Notes under the pieces: model-generated
Seen by the model: only the letters and a program-made list of their open reading frames with translations
Database searches by the model: none
Told to the model about the DNA's origin: nothing
Assembly: GCA_900315245.1 (NCBI GenBank)
Contig: OMYJ01000014.1
Coordinates: 1-64,000, forward strand
Direction of reading: 5' to 3'
DNA: 64,000 nucleotides
Source: an uncultured Bacteroidales bacterium
GTDB taxonomy: Bacteria > Bacteroidota > Bacteroidia > Bacteroidales > WCHB1-69
Shown here: piece after piece, positions 44,339-52,592 of the stretch
How positions within the stretch are numbered: the stretch's first letter is position 1
Layout: every line of letters starts with the position of its first letter
Made by a program: the position numbers and the translations under genes

Positions 44339-45349
44339 CCAGCGTAGCGTATCAATGCCGTCGGGATAGTCGGAGAGGGTGGGGGACTGGGCACTGCCGA
44401 AGGGCTCCGCGCGGGTGATGCGTGGGTCACGGCTAACGATGCATTGCAAAAGTTCGGAGTCGGCTTCCAAGCGGTCGTTGACAACTTCAATATCATCGTA
44501 GAACTCGTAGTTTATCATCCCAATGGGGGACGCATAATTCTGATTCTCAACGAGCAGGAAAGTTCCTGCATCCATGTAGGGAATCTGGTTCATCAGATGG
44601 ACGGCCTTTTGGTATTCCAGATTGTTGTTGAACTGGTGATGCAGTGCGATGGGTTGGCTTTCTTGTGTTAAAATTTGCAAAAACGGCACGAAATCGTAGT
44701 GTCTCGGCACGAATAGTTTGGAAACGGAGCGGCAGCCGAGGCCGAAGTAGAGGTAGATGTCGTCTGCAAGCGCGCGGAGCTCTTGATCGCTCTCCGTTTC
44801 GTTGAGGACGGCCACGCTGTTGCGGTTCTTGCGCAAGATGTGCGGGTATTTGCTGAAATAGTAATCGAAGTAGCGTGCACTGTTGTTGCTCCCCGTGGCT
44901 ATGATTGCGTCGAAATCGGCAACCTTTTCCACGAACGAGATGCGCTCTTCAAAGGCAGGCTCGATGCGGACGAGCTCTTGCGCGAGCACGGGCAGCAGGT
45001 GCTTGTCCTGCGACGAGAGCTTTCCCTGATAGTCGTTGCCGCTCACGAGGATGCAGAAGAAATCGTGGAAAGCCGCCAGGGGAATATTGCCGGCGGAAAT
45101 CACCGCGACGCGCTTGCGTGGAGCGGTGTCGGGGACAATGTCTTGGTATCGAGCGAGATATGTGTCTAAGGCCTCAGGCGCGAGCATCCACGAAATGGCA
45201 GACAGCGCATATCGGCAGAACTCCGGCGTGAACCAGCTGTTCTCACGGTACTGCCGCTCAATGGCCTCCCCGAAGGTGGCGTCAACCCATTGCGGGACAG
45301 CGAGGTTTTGACCTAACTGTTTGAATGCTTGGATGTTGTTGGTGAACAT
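44318..45349 (-). CDS. Acyl-CoA reductase, LuxC family
   Basis: A 343-residue cytoplasmic enzyme related to LuxC, which reduces acyl-CoA or acyl esters to aldehydes with NAD(P)H. Visible features are VAVISAGNIPLAAFHDFFCIL (nucleotide-binding strand and helix), IIATGSNNSARYFDYYF, and GLGCRSVSKLFVP with the putative catalytic Cys. It is shorter than canonical LuxC (about 480), as is usual in Bacteroidota. No luciferase or fatty-alcohol genes are near. The C-terminal MLAIGR-stop is encoded by a heptamer array, so the last residues are probably not ancestral. Confidence 0.85.
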   Translation of the reverse strand: MFTNNIQAFKQLGQNLAVPQWVDATFGEAIERQYRENSWFTPEFCRYALSAISWMLAPEALDTYLARYQDIVPDTAPRKRVAVISAGNIPLAAFHDFFCILVSGNDYQGKLSSQDKHLLPVLAQELVRIEPAFEERISFVEKVADFDAIIATGSNNSARYFDYYFSKYPHILRKNRNSVAVLNETESDQELRALADDIYLYFGLGCRSVSKLFVPRHYDFVPFLQILTQESQPIALHHQFNNNLEYQKAVHLMNQIPYMDAGTFLLVENQNYASPIGMINYEFYDDIEVVNDRLEADSELLQCIVSRDPRITRAEPFGSAQSPTLSDYPDGIDTLRWMLAIGR

Positions 45350-45353
45350 TAAT

Positions 45354-45402
45354 GGTTATTGGTTATGGGTTATTGGTTATTGAGTTGGTGATTGGTGATG
45401 GG
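45354..45402. repeat. Heptamer array GGTTATT
   Basis: GGTTATT, GGTTATG, GGTTATT, GGTTATT, GAGTTGG, TGATTGG, TGATGGG, directly upstream of the minus-strand LuxC-like start. Confidence 0.85.
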
Positions 45403-45419
45403 TGTCTGTAAAGTCCCTT

Positions 45420-45483
45420 TCATCGTCTCATCGTCTCATCGTCTCATCGCCTCATCGTCTCATCGTTTCATCGTCTCATCCTC
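45420..45483. repeat. Octamer array TCATCGTC covering the malic enzyme stop
   Basis: Eight octamers: TCATCGTC three times, TCATCGCC, TCATCGTC, TCATCGTT, TCATCGTC, TCATCCTC. The minus-strand stop codon (45476-45478) lies in the last unit. The same unit occurs upstream of manC. Confidence 0.88.
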
Positions 45484-46927
45484 GTGTCATCGTCGCTACC
45501 ACCTCGTTGAAAATCCTTTTCACTTCCGTCTCGGGGAATTGTTCGATAATGCCTTGTCCGACAAGAAGATCCATCACATGGTGGGTCTCGTCGATGTCGT
45601 GTTTGGCCAGTTTGTGGATTTCCTCGCGGGTGAGCGGGTTGCGGGCGAGGCCGGCTTTCACGGCGCATTCGCCAACAGCGGCGGCAACCTCGGGGAAGAG
45701 GTCGCTGTCCATCATGGTGGGCATGATGCGGTCGGGACTGATGCCCTGCCGCTCGGCGAAGTCGGCGATGGCATGAGCGGCGCAGACGGCCATCTCGTCG
45801 GTGATCTTGCGGGCGGCGACGAGCAGCGTGCCTTTCAGGATGGAGGGGAAGCAGACGGAGTTGTTGACCTGGTTGGGGAAGTCGCCGCGACCGGTGGCCA
45901 CGATGTAGGCGCCGGCGGCCTTGGCGGCATGCGGATAGATTTCCGGCACAGGGTTGGCGCAGGCGAACACGATGGCTTTCTCCGCCATCAGTGAAACCCA
46001 CTCCGGCTTGATGGTGTCAGGGCCCGGTTTGGAGAGTGCCACTAAGACATCCGCACCCGTGAAAGCCTCCTCTTCAGTGTCAATACATTGCGGGTTGGTT
46101 GTTTGGCAGAGTTTCCATTGCGGGTAGTAGCGAGGGTCATTAGCATAACGTTCGCGGTTTTTATGCAAAGCTCCTTTACTGTCAAATAAGATGATGTTCT
46201 CGGGTTTCGCGCCGTCCTCCATCATCAGTCGGGCGATGCTGCAGTTTGCCGCACCTGATCCGTAGAGCACAATCTTCACATCCTCAAGGCGTTTGCCCAC
46301 AATCTTGAGAGCGTTCAGCACACCTGCAAGCGTGACGCAGGCCGTGCCTTGCGCGTCATCGTGCCAGACAGGAATGTCGCATTCCTCGCGCAGCACGTCC
46401 AAGACGCGGAAGCAGTTGGGCTGCGAGATGTCTTCGAGGTTGATGGCCCCGAAGCTGGGCTGCACCATCTTCACGAAGTCGATGATCTTGTCGGGCTGGT
46501 GTTCGCCGTTTTCATCGCGGCTGTCAATACAGAGCGCACTGGCATCAATGCCACCTAAGTATTTCATGATGAGTGCCTTGCCCTCCATCACGCCCAGTCC
46601 GCCGGGAGGCGTGCAGTCGCCGTCGCCGAGCACACGGGTGCTGTCGCTGACCACCGCCACCATGTTCGAACGGTTGCTGAGCTGGAACGAACGGTCGTTA
46701 TTGTCGCGGATGGTGGTGGAAATGGCTGAAACGCCCGGCGTGTACCAGGCATTGAACCAGTTCAGACTCTCGATGGGAACCTTGGGAAGCGTACCCATCT
46801 TGCCCCGGTAATATTCGTGTGCAAATAAAGATAACTGTTTGTAAAATAAAGTTTTAGCTTTCGCTTTCTGCGCCTCGTCAAAAGACTTTGGGAAGAGGTC
46901 GTCAAGGTGTTCGATACTGTTACTCAT
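45476..46927 (-). CDS. NAD(P)-dependent malic enzyme
   Basis: It converts malate to pyruvate and CO2 with reduction of NAD(P). The 483-residue short bacterial form has the N-terminal malic domain (YYRGKMGTLPKVPIES...YTPGVSAI; GLGVMEGKALIMKYLGGIDA), the metal-binding region (NLEDISQPNCFRVLDVLREECDIPVWHDDAQGTACV), and the Rossmann domain with LYGSGAANCSIARL. There is no phosphotransacetylase fusion. The final MTRG-stop is encoded in the octamer array. It reads from a good TAnnTTTG box and is divergent from the TlpA-like gene. Confidence 0.94.
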   Translation of the reverse strand: MSNSIEHLDDLFPKSFDEAQKAKAKTLFYKQLSLFAHEYYRGKMGTLPKVPIESLNWFNAWYTPGVSAISTTIRDNNDRSFQLSNRSNMVAVVSDSTRVLGDGDCTPPGGLGVMEGKALIMKYLGGIDASALCIDSRDENGEHQPDKIIDFVKMVQPSFGAINLEDISQPNCFRVLDVLREECDIPVWHDDAQGTACVTLAGVLNALKIVGKRLEDVKIVLYGSGAANCSIARLMMEDGAKPENIILFDSKGALHKNRERYANDPRYYPQWKLCQTTNPQCIDTEEEAFTGADVLVALSKPGPDTIKPEWVSLMAEKAIVFACANPVPEIYPHAAKAAGAYIVATGRGDFPNQVNNSVCFPSILKGTLLVAARKITDEMAVCAAHAIADFAERQGISPDRIMPTMMDSDLFPEVAAAVGECAVKAGLARNPLTREEIHKLAKHDIDETHHVMDLLVGQGIIEQFPETEVKRIFNEVVATMTRG

Positions 46928-46947
46928 ACAATTCTTGTTTTAAGCGG

Positions 46948-46955
46948 CAAAGATA
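46948..46955 (-). promoter_or_regulatory. -7 box TATCTTTG of the malic enzyme gene
   Basis: Perfect TAnnTTTG, 21 bases upstream of the start on the minus strand. Confidence 0.7.
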
Positions 46956-46963
46956 GCATTTTT

Positions 46964-47012
46964 TAATGTAGAATGAAGAATGAAGAATGCTGAATGAAGA
47001 ATGCTGAATGAG
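46964..47012. repeat. GAATGAA/GAATGCT heptamer array between divergent promoters
   Basis: AATGTA, GAATGAA twice, GAATGCT, GAATGAA, GAATGCT, GAATGAG. It starts nine bases beyond the malic enzyme -7 box, so it occupies the upstream promoter region of that gene. Confidence 0.88.
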
Positions 47013-47079
47013 AAGATGGCACCTTAGTATGAAGTTTCAGGTATCTTAAGTCTCAAGTCTCAGTTATACTAAAAAAGTG

Positions 47080-47087
47080 TATCTTTG
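47080..47087 (+). promoter_or_regulatory. -7 box TATCTTTG of the TlpA-like gene
   Basis: Perfect TAnnTTTG, 19 bases before the ATG at 47106. Confidence 0.7.
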
Positions 47088-47105
47088 CGGCCATTTAAAA
47101 AAATT

Positions 47106-48788
47106 ATGAAAAGATATTGTTTTGTGCTTATGTTATGGGCTTTGCTGGTGAATGCACTGTTCGCCCAGTCACCCACAAAATTGCAGGTATCCCTGTTGAA
47201 CAATCATTTCGACCATGTGAATCTGTCCAGTGCGTACGGCAGTTCTCAGACGAACTATGCCTCTGCGGACATCAAGAACGACAAATTCAATATGACTGTG
47301 AATCTCCCCAACGACATATACCGGCTGGATTTCGGCAATGGCTCGTCAATGTTGATGGTTATCACCCCAGGTGAAACCGTGAACATGACTTTGGATGCTG
47401 AAAACCTTCAACAGGTTGTTGCTGTGACAGGTTCGGAAACAATGAACCAGGTGAAGCAGATGTCCTATCTCGCCTTGCATCGGAAAGAGGCAGTGGACAG
47501 CATTAATGAGGCACTTCAAAATGACAAAGACAAGCAGTATTGGTCAGATTTCGCCCAGAAAATCAACATGTATCGTCAGACGAACGATGACGTGGACAAC
47601 TACCTTCTGTCTGCATTCGATAATTTGGATACCCTTTATCGTACTTATTCAAGAGAGTTGACTAACGGGAAACTGAAGGGCAATGCGGTATTCGAGTGCG
47701 CGGATGCTGCCAACAGGATGATGAAGAAAACAGAGATAGACTACACGCCGTTCGCCAATTATCAGGAGAATGTCTCCCGCTATTACTCGTTTTCAGGGCA
47801 GAGAGTGGCAGATGCACAGGATTATTACCGTGTTTTTGACCAGTATCAGTCGGATTTGCACAACAGGCATCAGATTGCGCAAGAAGCCATAGGCAAGTTG
47901 ATGCCGAAAATCCATCAGTTGTTGGCGGAGAAGGATTCGTTGGCATATAATAATCTTTGGGACAAAAAGGGAAATCAGTCCAAGTGGGTGAACCGTGTTC
48001 TGGAGGAGTTGTATCCTTCTTTGCAGCAGGCTGTTGGCCAGAAGGCGGCATACGAGGCGTTGATGAAAAACGACAAGCAGAATGCGGACATGCTCGTCAG
48101 AGAGTCGCAAGGCAAGGTGAGCAAGGTGGTGCAGAAATACCAAGAATCGTATAACGAGCTTGATGCCTATCTGACCTCCCGGCTGAAGGATGCCATCAGG
48201 GCGAACAAGCAGGATATCTGCGTGCTTATGTTTTTGGACATCTTCCCGAGGGAGCAGAATGCCGCGTTGCACAATGAAGTTATAACGGCACTGCATGAAA
48301 AGTATCCAGAGCATTTGATTGTGAAGGATCGTTGGAGCTATATGAATTCGCCTGCCTCCAAAGTGGCGGTCGGAGCCATCGCTCCCGATTTGGAGTTCCC
48401 GGATCCTGACGGCAAGATGCGCAAGTTGTCTGATTTGCGCGGCAAGGTGGTGCTGTTGGATTTCTGGGCTTCCTGGTGTGGGCCGTGCCGTCGCGAGAAC
48501 CCGAATGTTACCCGCATCTATAGCCAGTATCATGACAAGGGCTTTGAGGTGTTCAGTGTCTCGTTGGACAGTGACGCCGCGTCGTGGAAACGCGCTATCG
48601 ATGCAGATAAGTTAGTGTGGCCCAATCACGTGAGTGATCTCAAGAAGTGGCAGTCGAAGGCTGCCTCCATCTATGGGGTGCGCTCCATCCCGTCCACATT
48701 CCTGCTGGACAAGGAGGGTCGCATTGTGCAACGTGACTTGCGCGGTGCCGATCTTGAACGGGCTGTCAAGCAGTTGGTCGAGCAGTAG
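47106..48788 (+). CDS. TlpA-like thioredoxin-domain protein with large N-terminal region
   Basis: An exported 560-residue protein (signal peptide about 1-20, ending NALFAQ). The first 410 residues contain a beta-rich DUF4369-like start followed by a long helical Gln/Lys-rich region. The last 145 residues are a thioredoxin/AhpC-TSA domain (APDLEFPDPDGKMRKLSDLRGKVVLLDFWASWCGPCRREN) with active site Cys458-Gly-Pro-Cys461. It should reduce or shuffle disulfides in the periplasm. The ATG at 47106 is used because the longer frame starts inside the -7 box. A strong terminator follows. Confidence 0.9.
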   Translation: MKRYCFVLMLWALLVNALFAQSPTKLQVSLLNNHFDHVNLSSAYGSSQTNYASADIKNDKFNMTVNLPNDIYRLDFGNGSSMLMVITPGETVNMTLDAENLQQVVAVTGSETMNQVKQMSYLALHRKEAVDSINEALQNDKDKQYWSDFAQKINMYRQTNDDVDNYLLSAFDNLDTLYRTYSRELTNGKLKGNAVFECADAANRMMKKTEIDYTPFANYQENVSRYYSFSGQRVADAQDYYRVFDQYQSDLHNRHQIAQEAIGKLMPKIHQLLAEKDSLAYNNLWDKKGNQSKWVNRVLEELYPSLQQAVGQKAAYEALMKNDKQNADMLVRESQGKVSKVVQKYQESYNELDAYLTSRLKDAIRANKQDICVLMFLDIFPREQNAALHNEVITALHEKYPEHLIVKDRWSYMNSPASKVAVGAIAPDLEFPDPDGKMRKLSDLRGKVVLLDFWASWCGPCRRENPNVTRIYSQYHDKGFEVFSVSLDSDAASWKRAIDADKLVWPNHVSDLKKWQSKAASIYGVRSIPSTFLLDKEGRIVQRDLRGADLERAVKQLVEQ

Positions 48789-48810
48789 GTAAACCATTTT
48801 GAAATTATTG

Positions 48811-48845
48811 ACGGGCGTAAAGGTGAGCTTTACGCCCGTTTTTGC
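48811..48845 (+). terminator. Rho-independent terminator of the TlpA-like gene
   Basis: ACGGGCGTAAAG and CTTTACGCCCGT form a 12-bp stem with a 5-base loop, followed by T residues. Confidence 0.92.
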
Positions 48846-48851
48846 ATATTG

Positions 48852-48890
48852 ATGCAAAAAAAAAGCAACAAAATCAAATTTTGTTGCTTT
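48852..48890 (-). terminator. Terminator of the tRNA operon
   Basis: AAAGCAACAAAAT and its perfect complement (48862-48890) form a 13-bp stem with loop CAA. On the minus strand it is followed by a run of T. Confidence 0.88.
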
Positions 48891-48927
48891 ACCAATGTCA
48901 TCATCTAAATGTTATGAAAAAACAATT

Positions 48928-49003
48928 TGGAGCGGAAAACGGGACTCGAACCCGCCACCTACAGCTTGGAAGGCTGTCGCTCTACCGGATGAGCTACTTC
49001 CGC
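48928..49003 (-). tRNA. tRNA-Gly (TCC)
   Basis: Cloverleaf on the minus strand: acceptor GCGGAAG/TTTCCGC, anticodon loop CTTCCAA (anticodon TCC), T arm GTTCGAGTC. The 3' CCA is encoded. Confidence 0.95.
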
Positions 49004-49016
49004 AAAAAAAAACAAG

Positions 49017-49098
49017 TGGGAGAGGAAGGATTCGAACCTCCGAAGGCTTAGCCAGCAGATTTACAGTCTGTCCCATTTGACCGCTCTGGAACTCTCCC
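49017..49098 (-). tRNA. tRNA-Tyr (GTA)
   Basis: Cloverleaf on the minus strand with acceptor GGGAGAG/CTCTCCC, anticodon loop CTGTAAA (anticodon GTA) and a long variable arm, as expected for a class II tRNA. CCA is not encoded. Confidence 0.95.
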
Positions 49099-49121
49099 AT
49101 CGTTGTTTCATTTTATGCCTG

Positions 49122-49194
49122 AGCCGATAGTCGGACTTGAACCAACGACCGGCTGATTACAAATCAGCTGCTCTACCAACTGAGCTATATCGGC
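49122..49194 (-). tRNA. tRNA-Thr (TGT)
   Basis: Cloverleaf on the minus strand: acceptor GCCGATA/TATCGGC, anticodon loop TTTGTAA (anticodon TGT). It is the first of the Thr-Tyr-Gly cluster. CCA is not encoded. Confidence 0.95.
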
Positions 49195-49522
49195 ATAATT
49201 TTCAAGGAACGTCTCATCGTTTTTGCGGTGGCAAAGATAGTATTTTTTTGATACGAAAACACCGATGATGATATTTTTTTTTGACAATAAATTAAGCGAT
49301 TGAAAATCAGTTTGATATAAGCTGATTTTTTGAAGTGTTCTGTCTTGGAAAAAGAAAAAAGCGGACGTTTTTGGGAATGAGTTGGTGCCCTTTTTGGCAT
49401 GATTTTGGTTTTTCGGTGCAAAAATGTGATTTGGGATGCCGGTTTTTTGCGCTTCGGAAAAAGTGTGGATAACCCTGTTGATTCTTTAAAAATGATCATG
49501 GTTATTATATCAAAAAAAAATG
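49195..49522. other. Intergenic region between the tRNA cluster and acpP
   Basis: It contains the minus-strand tRNA promoter (49232-49239) and, at its right edge, the acpP promoter. No gene or repeat array is seen. Confidence 0.7.
49232..49239 (-). promoter_or_regulatory. -7 box TATCTTTG of the tRNA cluster
   Basis: Perfect TAnnTTTG, 37 bases upstream of tRNA-Thr. Confidence 0.7.
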
Positions 49523-49530
49523 TATTTTTG
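49523..49530 (+). promoter_or_regulatory. -7 box TATTTTTG of acpP-fabF-rnc
   Basis: TAnnTTTG match 24 bases before the acpP ATG. Confidence 0.72.
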
Positions 49531-49554
49531 CCGCCTATTTCAAAATCAAATGCT

Positions 49555-49797
49555 ATGTCAGAAATTTTACAAAAAGTACAATCAATTATTGCCGACAAAT
49601 TAAGTGTTGATGTGGCTGAAGTGACGCCCGAAAAGAGTTTCACTAACGATTTGGGTGCTGATTCGCTGGACACGGTCGAGCTGATTATGGAATTTGAGAA
49701 TGCATTTGGCATTAAATTTCCTGAAGAAGATGCTGAGAAAATCGCCACAGTGGGTGATGCAGTAGCTTACATTGAAAATCTTCTTGCAAGCAAGTAG
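49555..49797 (+). CDS. acpP: Acyl carrier protein
   Basis: An 80-residue acidic four-helix protein that carries acyl groups in fatty acid synthesis. The phosphopantetheine site is [15 protein letters not shown], with Ser37. The true start is the ATG at 49555 right after the promoter; the frame continues upstream but only through non-coding sequence. It heads the conserved acpP-fabF-rnc operon. Confidence 0.97.
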   Translation: MSEILQKVQSIIADKLSVDVAEVTPEKSFTNDLGADSLDTVELIMEFENAFGIKFPEEDAEKIATVGDAVAYIENLLASK

Positions 49798-49827
49798 AAT
49801 ATTGCAGTTTACAAAAATACGTTTGTG

Positions 49828-51081
49828 ATGAACCTCAAACGCGTTGTTGTAACAGGCATTGGCGCCTTAACGCCAATAGGAAATAATGTGGCTGAGTACT
49901 GGGAGAACCTCTTGAAAGGTAAGTCCGGTGCCAGCCACATTACTTATTTTGACACAGCGAAGTTTAAAACGAAATTCGCCTGTCAGTTAAAGAATTACAA
50001 CCCTTCAGACCATTTCACCCCGAAAGAGCTTTCGAAGCTCGACCGTTGTGCGCAATATGCTATGATTACCACAGACGAGGCCGTCCGCGATGCCGGCATA
50101 GATTGGTCACGCGTGGACAAAGAGAGGGTAGGAGTGGTCTTTGGAACTGGGATCGGCGGACTGACCTCCTCCGAGGAGGCGGTGCAACAGTTTATGCTTC
50201 AGGACCGGGAGCCTCGCTTCAGTCCGTTCCACCTTCTGAGGGTGCTTGCCAACACCGTTTCCGGAAACATCGCCCTGAAATATGGCTTGGAGGGGCCTTG
50301 TTATATCACGACATCCGCATGTGCCTCTTCGGCCAACGCCATTGGCGACGCCTGTTACGCGATTGCGTTGGGCAAGTCGGACATGATTGTCACTGGCGGT
50401 ACTGAGTCGGCCATCATCGAGTTGGCAGTAGGCGGTTTCAACGCCATGCGGGCACTCTCCACGCGGAATGAAGACCCCGAACATGCCAGCCGTCCCTTCG
50501 ACAAAGACCGCGACGGATTTGTCATGGGTGAGGGTGCGGCCACGCTGATTCTGGAAAGCGAGGAACACGCCAAAGCGCGCGGCGCACGCATTTACGCCGA
50601 AGTGGTCGGAGTGGGCATGACCGCCGACAATTACCACATCACAGCCCCGAACCCATCGGGAAGGGCCGCCATGCTTTCTATGCGTAACGCCTTGAAAAGC
50701 GCAGATTTGAAACCAGAAGATGTCGATTATATTAACACGCACGGGACATCCACGCCCTTGGGGGATTTGTCGGAATGCCGCGCCATTGAACAGCTTTTCG
50801 GCGACTATGCCCCTAAAATCGCCATCAATTCCACCAAATCCATGATTGGTCACCTGTTGGGGGCCGGTCCTGCTGTCGAAAGTGTGGCAATTCTTTGCTC
50901 CATGCGCGACAACCTCATTCACCCGACCATCAATCTGCAGCATCTGGACCCGCTTTTGCCTGCGAACTGGAATTTTGTGCCTAACGAGGCTATTTCCAAG
51001 GAGGTGAATGTGGCAATGGCAAACTCTTTTGGGTTCGGAGGTCATAATGTCTCTTTGTTGTATGTGAAATACAAGGAGTGA
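49828..51081 (+). CDS. fabF: 3-oxoacyl-ACP synthase II
   Basis: The condensing enzyme that elongates acyl-ACP with malonyl-ACP. It has 417 residues. The nucleophile Cys165 lies in TTSACASSAN, and the catalytic His residues in NTHGTSTPLGD and KSMIGHLLGA. The C-terminal NSFGFGGHN motif is intact. The ATG at 49828 is preferred over the overlapping GTG at 49825. It lies 30 bases after acpP and three bases before rnc. Confidence 0.97.
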   Translation: MNLKRVVVTGIGALTPIGNNVAEYWENLLKGKSGASHITYFDTAKFKTKFACQLKNYNPSDHFTPKELSKLDRCAQYAMITTDEAVRDAGIDWSRVDKERVGVVFGTGIGGLTSSEEAVQQFMLQDREPRFSPFHLLRVLANTVSGNIALKYGLEGPCYITTSACASSANAIGDACYAIALGKSDMIVTGGTESAIIELAVGGFNAMRALSTRNEDPEHASRPFDKDRDGFVMGEGAATLILESEEHAKARGARIYAEVVGVGMTADNYHITAPNPSGRAAMLSMRNALKSADLKPEDVDYINTHGTSTPLGDLSECRAIEQLFGDYAPKIAINSTKSMIGHLLGAGPAVESVAILCSMRDNLIHPTINLQHLDPLLPANWNFVPNEAISKEVNVAMANSFGFGGHNVSLLYVKYKE

Positions 51082-51084
51082 GTT

Positions 51085-51768
51085 ATGAACCTGACGGACA
51101 AGCAGATTCGGTCATATTTTAAAAATATTTTCGGATTCAGGGTCCGTCACGTTAATTTATTCCGTAAAGCATTGCTTCATAAATCCGCCACCGAGGTTTC
51201 TCCCATCGGCGGGCGGGAGAACAACGAACGCCTTGAATTTCTCGGCGATGCGGTGCTGGGCTTGATAATCGCAGATTTCCTTTGTCATAAGTACCCTTCC
51301 GAACCAGAAGGTGTGCTTACCCAGATGCGTTCCAAGTTGGTGAACCGACAGCGGCTGAGCGAGTTGGCCCTCAAGTTGGGCTTGCATGACATCACCACTA
51401 TGGCGGGCCATATTTCCTCCAAAACACTCCCTGGCAACACTTTTGAAGCTGTTGTTGGAGCCATTTATCGTGACCAGGGTTATAAAAAAACCGCTCATAT
51501 CGTATTGGACAATATTTTTTTGGTTCACGTGGATATCGATGCTGTGTATGCGGAGAACACCGATTATAAAAGCAGCCTCCTGATCTGGGCGCAGCGTCAC
51601 AAACACAAGCTGACGTTCACCCATGTCTCAGAACCGGACAAGGAGCGGGATCTGTTCCGCGCTTATATCGACCTTGACGATCAACGGATTTCCGAGGCGG
51701 TCGGCAGTTCCGTGAAATCAGCGGAGCAACGAGCTGCGGAACTCGCGTTCGCCGCCCTCGAGCAGTAG
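51085..51768 (+). CDS. rnc: Ribonuclease III
   Basis: A double-strand RNA endonuclease for rRNA and mRNA processing, 227 residues. The signature NNERLEFLGDAVLGLIIADFL carries the metal-binding acids, GNTFEAVVGAIYRDQG supplies the second acidic pair, and a dsRNA-binding domain occupies about 160-227. The stop codon TAG (51766-51768) is part of a GTAGAGAC palindrome, so the repeat ends the gene. Confidence 0.96.
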   Translation: MNLTDKQIRSYFKNIFGFRVRHVNLFRKALLHKSATEVSPIGGRENNERLEFLGDAVLGLIIADFLCHKYPSEPEGVLTQMRSKLVNRQRLSELALKLGLHDITTMAGHISSKTLPGNTFEAVVGAIYRDQGYKKTAHIVLDNIFLVHVDIDAVYAENTDYKSSLLIWAQRHKHKLTFTHVSEPDKERDLFRAYIDLDDQRISEAVGSSVKSAEQRAAELAFAALEQ

Positions 51769-51792
51769 AGACGTTTCAAGAAATGTCTCTAC
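51765..51792. repeat. GTAGAGAC...GTCTCTAC palindrome supplying the rnc stop
   Basis: A 28-base inverted repeat with arms GTAGAGACGTTTC / AAATGTCTCTAC. Its bases 2-4 are the rnc stop codon. Confidence 0.85.
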
Positions 51793-51832
51793 TGCGGTAA
51801 ATTCATCCTTCTGTTTGTATTCGTATTTTATG

Positions 51833-51840
51833 TACCTTTG
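51833..51840 (+). promoter_or_regulatory. -7 box TACCTTTG
   Basis: Perfect TAnnTTTG, 21 bases before the DUF4159 gene. Confidence 0.7.
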
Positions 51841-51861
51841 CCCGTTTTTTGAATTCGTGTT

Positions 51862-52506
51862 ATGAGAAAGGTAATTCTGACCATATTATTATATATAGTG
51901 TGTCTGCTGGCTCCGGCGCAACAGATTGCATTGCTGAAATATAACGGTGGCGGCGACTGGTATGCAAACCCTACTTCGTTGCCGAACCTCATTAGGTTCT
52001 GCAACCAGCAGCTGGGAATGTCGCTCGAAGCGAAGCCTGCGACTGTGGAGGTGGGCAGTGCGGATATTTACCGTTACCCGTTCATCCACATGACCGGTCA
52101 CGGCAACGTGGCGTTCTCGGATGCGGAAGCCGATAATCTTCGCAATTACTTGATAGCCGGCGGTTTCCTCCATGCGGATGACAACTACGGAATGTCGCCC
52201 TACATCCGTGCGCAGATGAAGAAGGTGTTTCCAGAACTGGAGCTGGTGGAACTGCCCTACAACCATCCGATTTTCCACCAGAAGTACAACTTCCCGAACG
52301 GTCTGCCCAAAATCCACGAGCACGACAACAAACCGCCGCAAGCTTTCGCCCTCTTCTGGGAGGGGCGCATGGTATTCCTCTTCACCTACGAGTGCGACCT
52401 CGGCGACGGCTGGGAGGATTTCGTCGTTCACAAGGACTCCGAAGCCACCCGCACCAAAGCGTTGCAGATGGGCGCGAACATTTTGCAGTATGTCTTTTCC
52501 AATTAA
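51862..52506 (+). CDS. DUF4159 domain protein, exported
   Basis: A 214-residue exported protein (signal peptide about 1-19, ending APAQ). It matches the DUF4159 layout: LLKYNGGGDWYANPTSLPNLIRFCNQ, YPFIHMTGHGNVAFSDAEADNLRNYLIAGGFLHADDNYGMSPYIRAQMKKVFPE, and FFLFTYECDLGDGWED-like text near the end. The fold resembles class I glutamine amidotransferase-like domains. The function is unknown, though homologues sit in aerotolerance-type operons. It ends VFSN-stop and runs directly into a GAATGAA array, as does the next gene. Confidence 0.85.
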   Translation: MRKVILTILLYIVCLLAPAQQIALLKYNGGGDWYANPTSLPNLIRFCNQQLGMSLEAKPATVEVGSADIYRYPFIHMTGHGNVAFSDAEADNLRNYLIAGGFLHADDNYGMSPYIRAQMKKVFPELELVELPYNHPIFHQKYNFPNGLPKIHEHDNKPPQAFALFWEGRMVFLFTYECDLGDGWEDFVVHKDSEATRTKALQMGANILQYVFSN

Positions 52507-52575
52507 GAATGAAGAATGCAAAATGAAGAATATTCCCTGAGCAGTTCCGTCAGGGACAAGAGCTTGGTAGCGCAT
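52507..52575. repeat. GAATGAA heptamers plus a degenerate composite repeat
   Basis: GAATGAA, GAATGCA, AAATGAA start directly after the stop. The following ATTCCCTGAGCAGTTCCGTCAGGGACAAGAG is a worn relative of the CCTTGAGCAGCCCCGGAGGGGCAAGAC block of the 17-21 kb composites. Confidence 0.7.
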
Positions 52576-52592
52576 GGATAACCGATGAAAGA

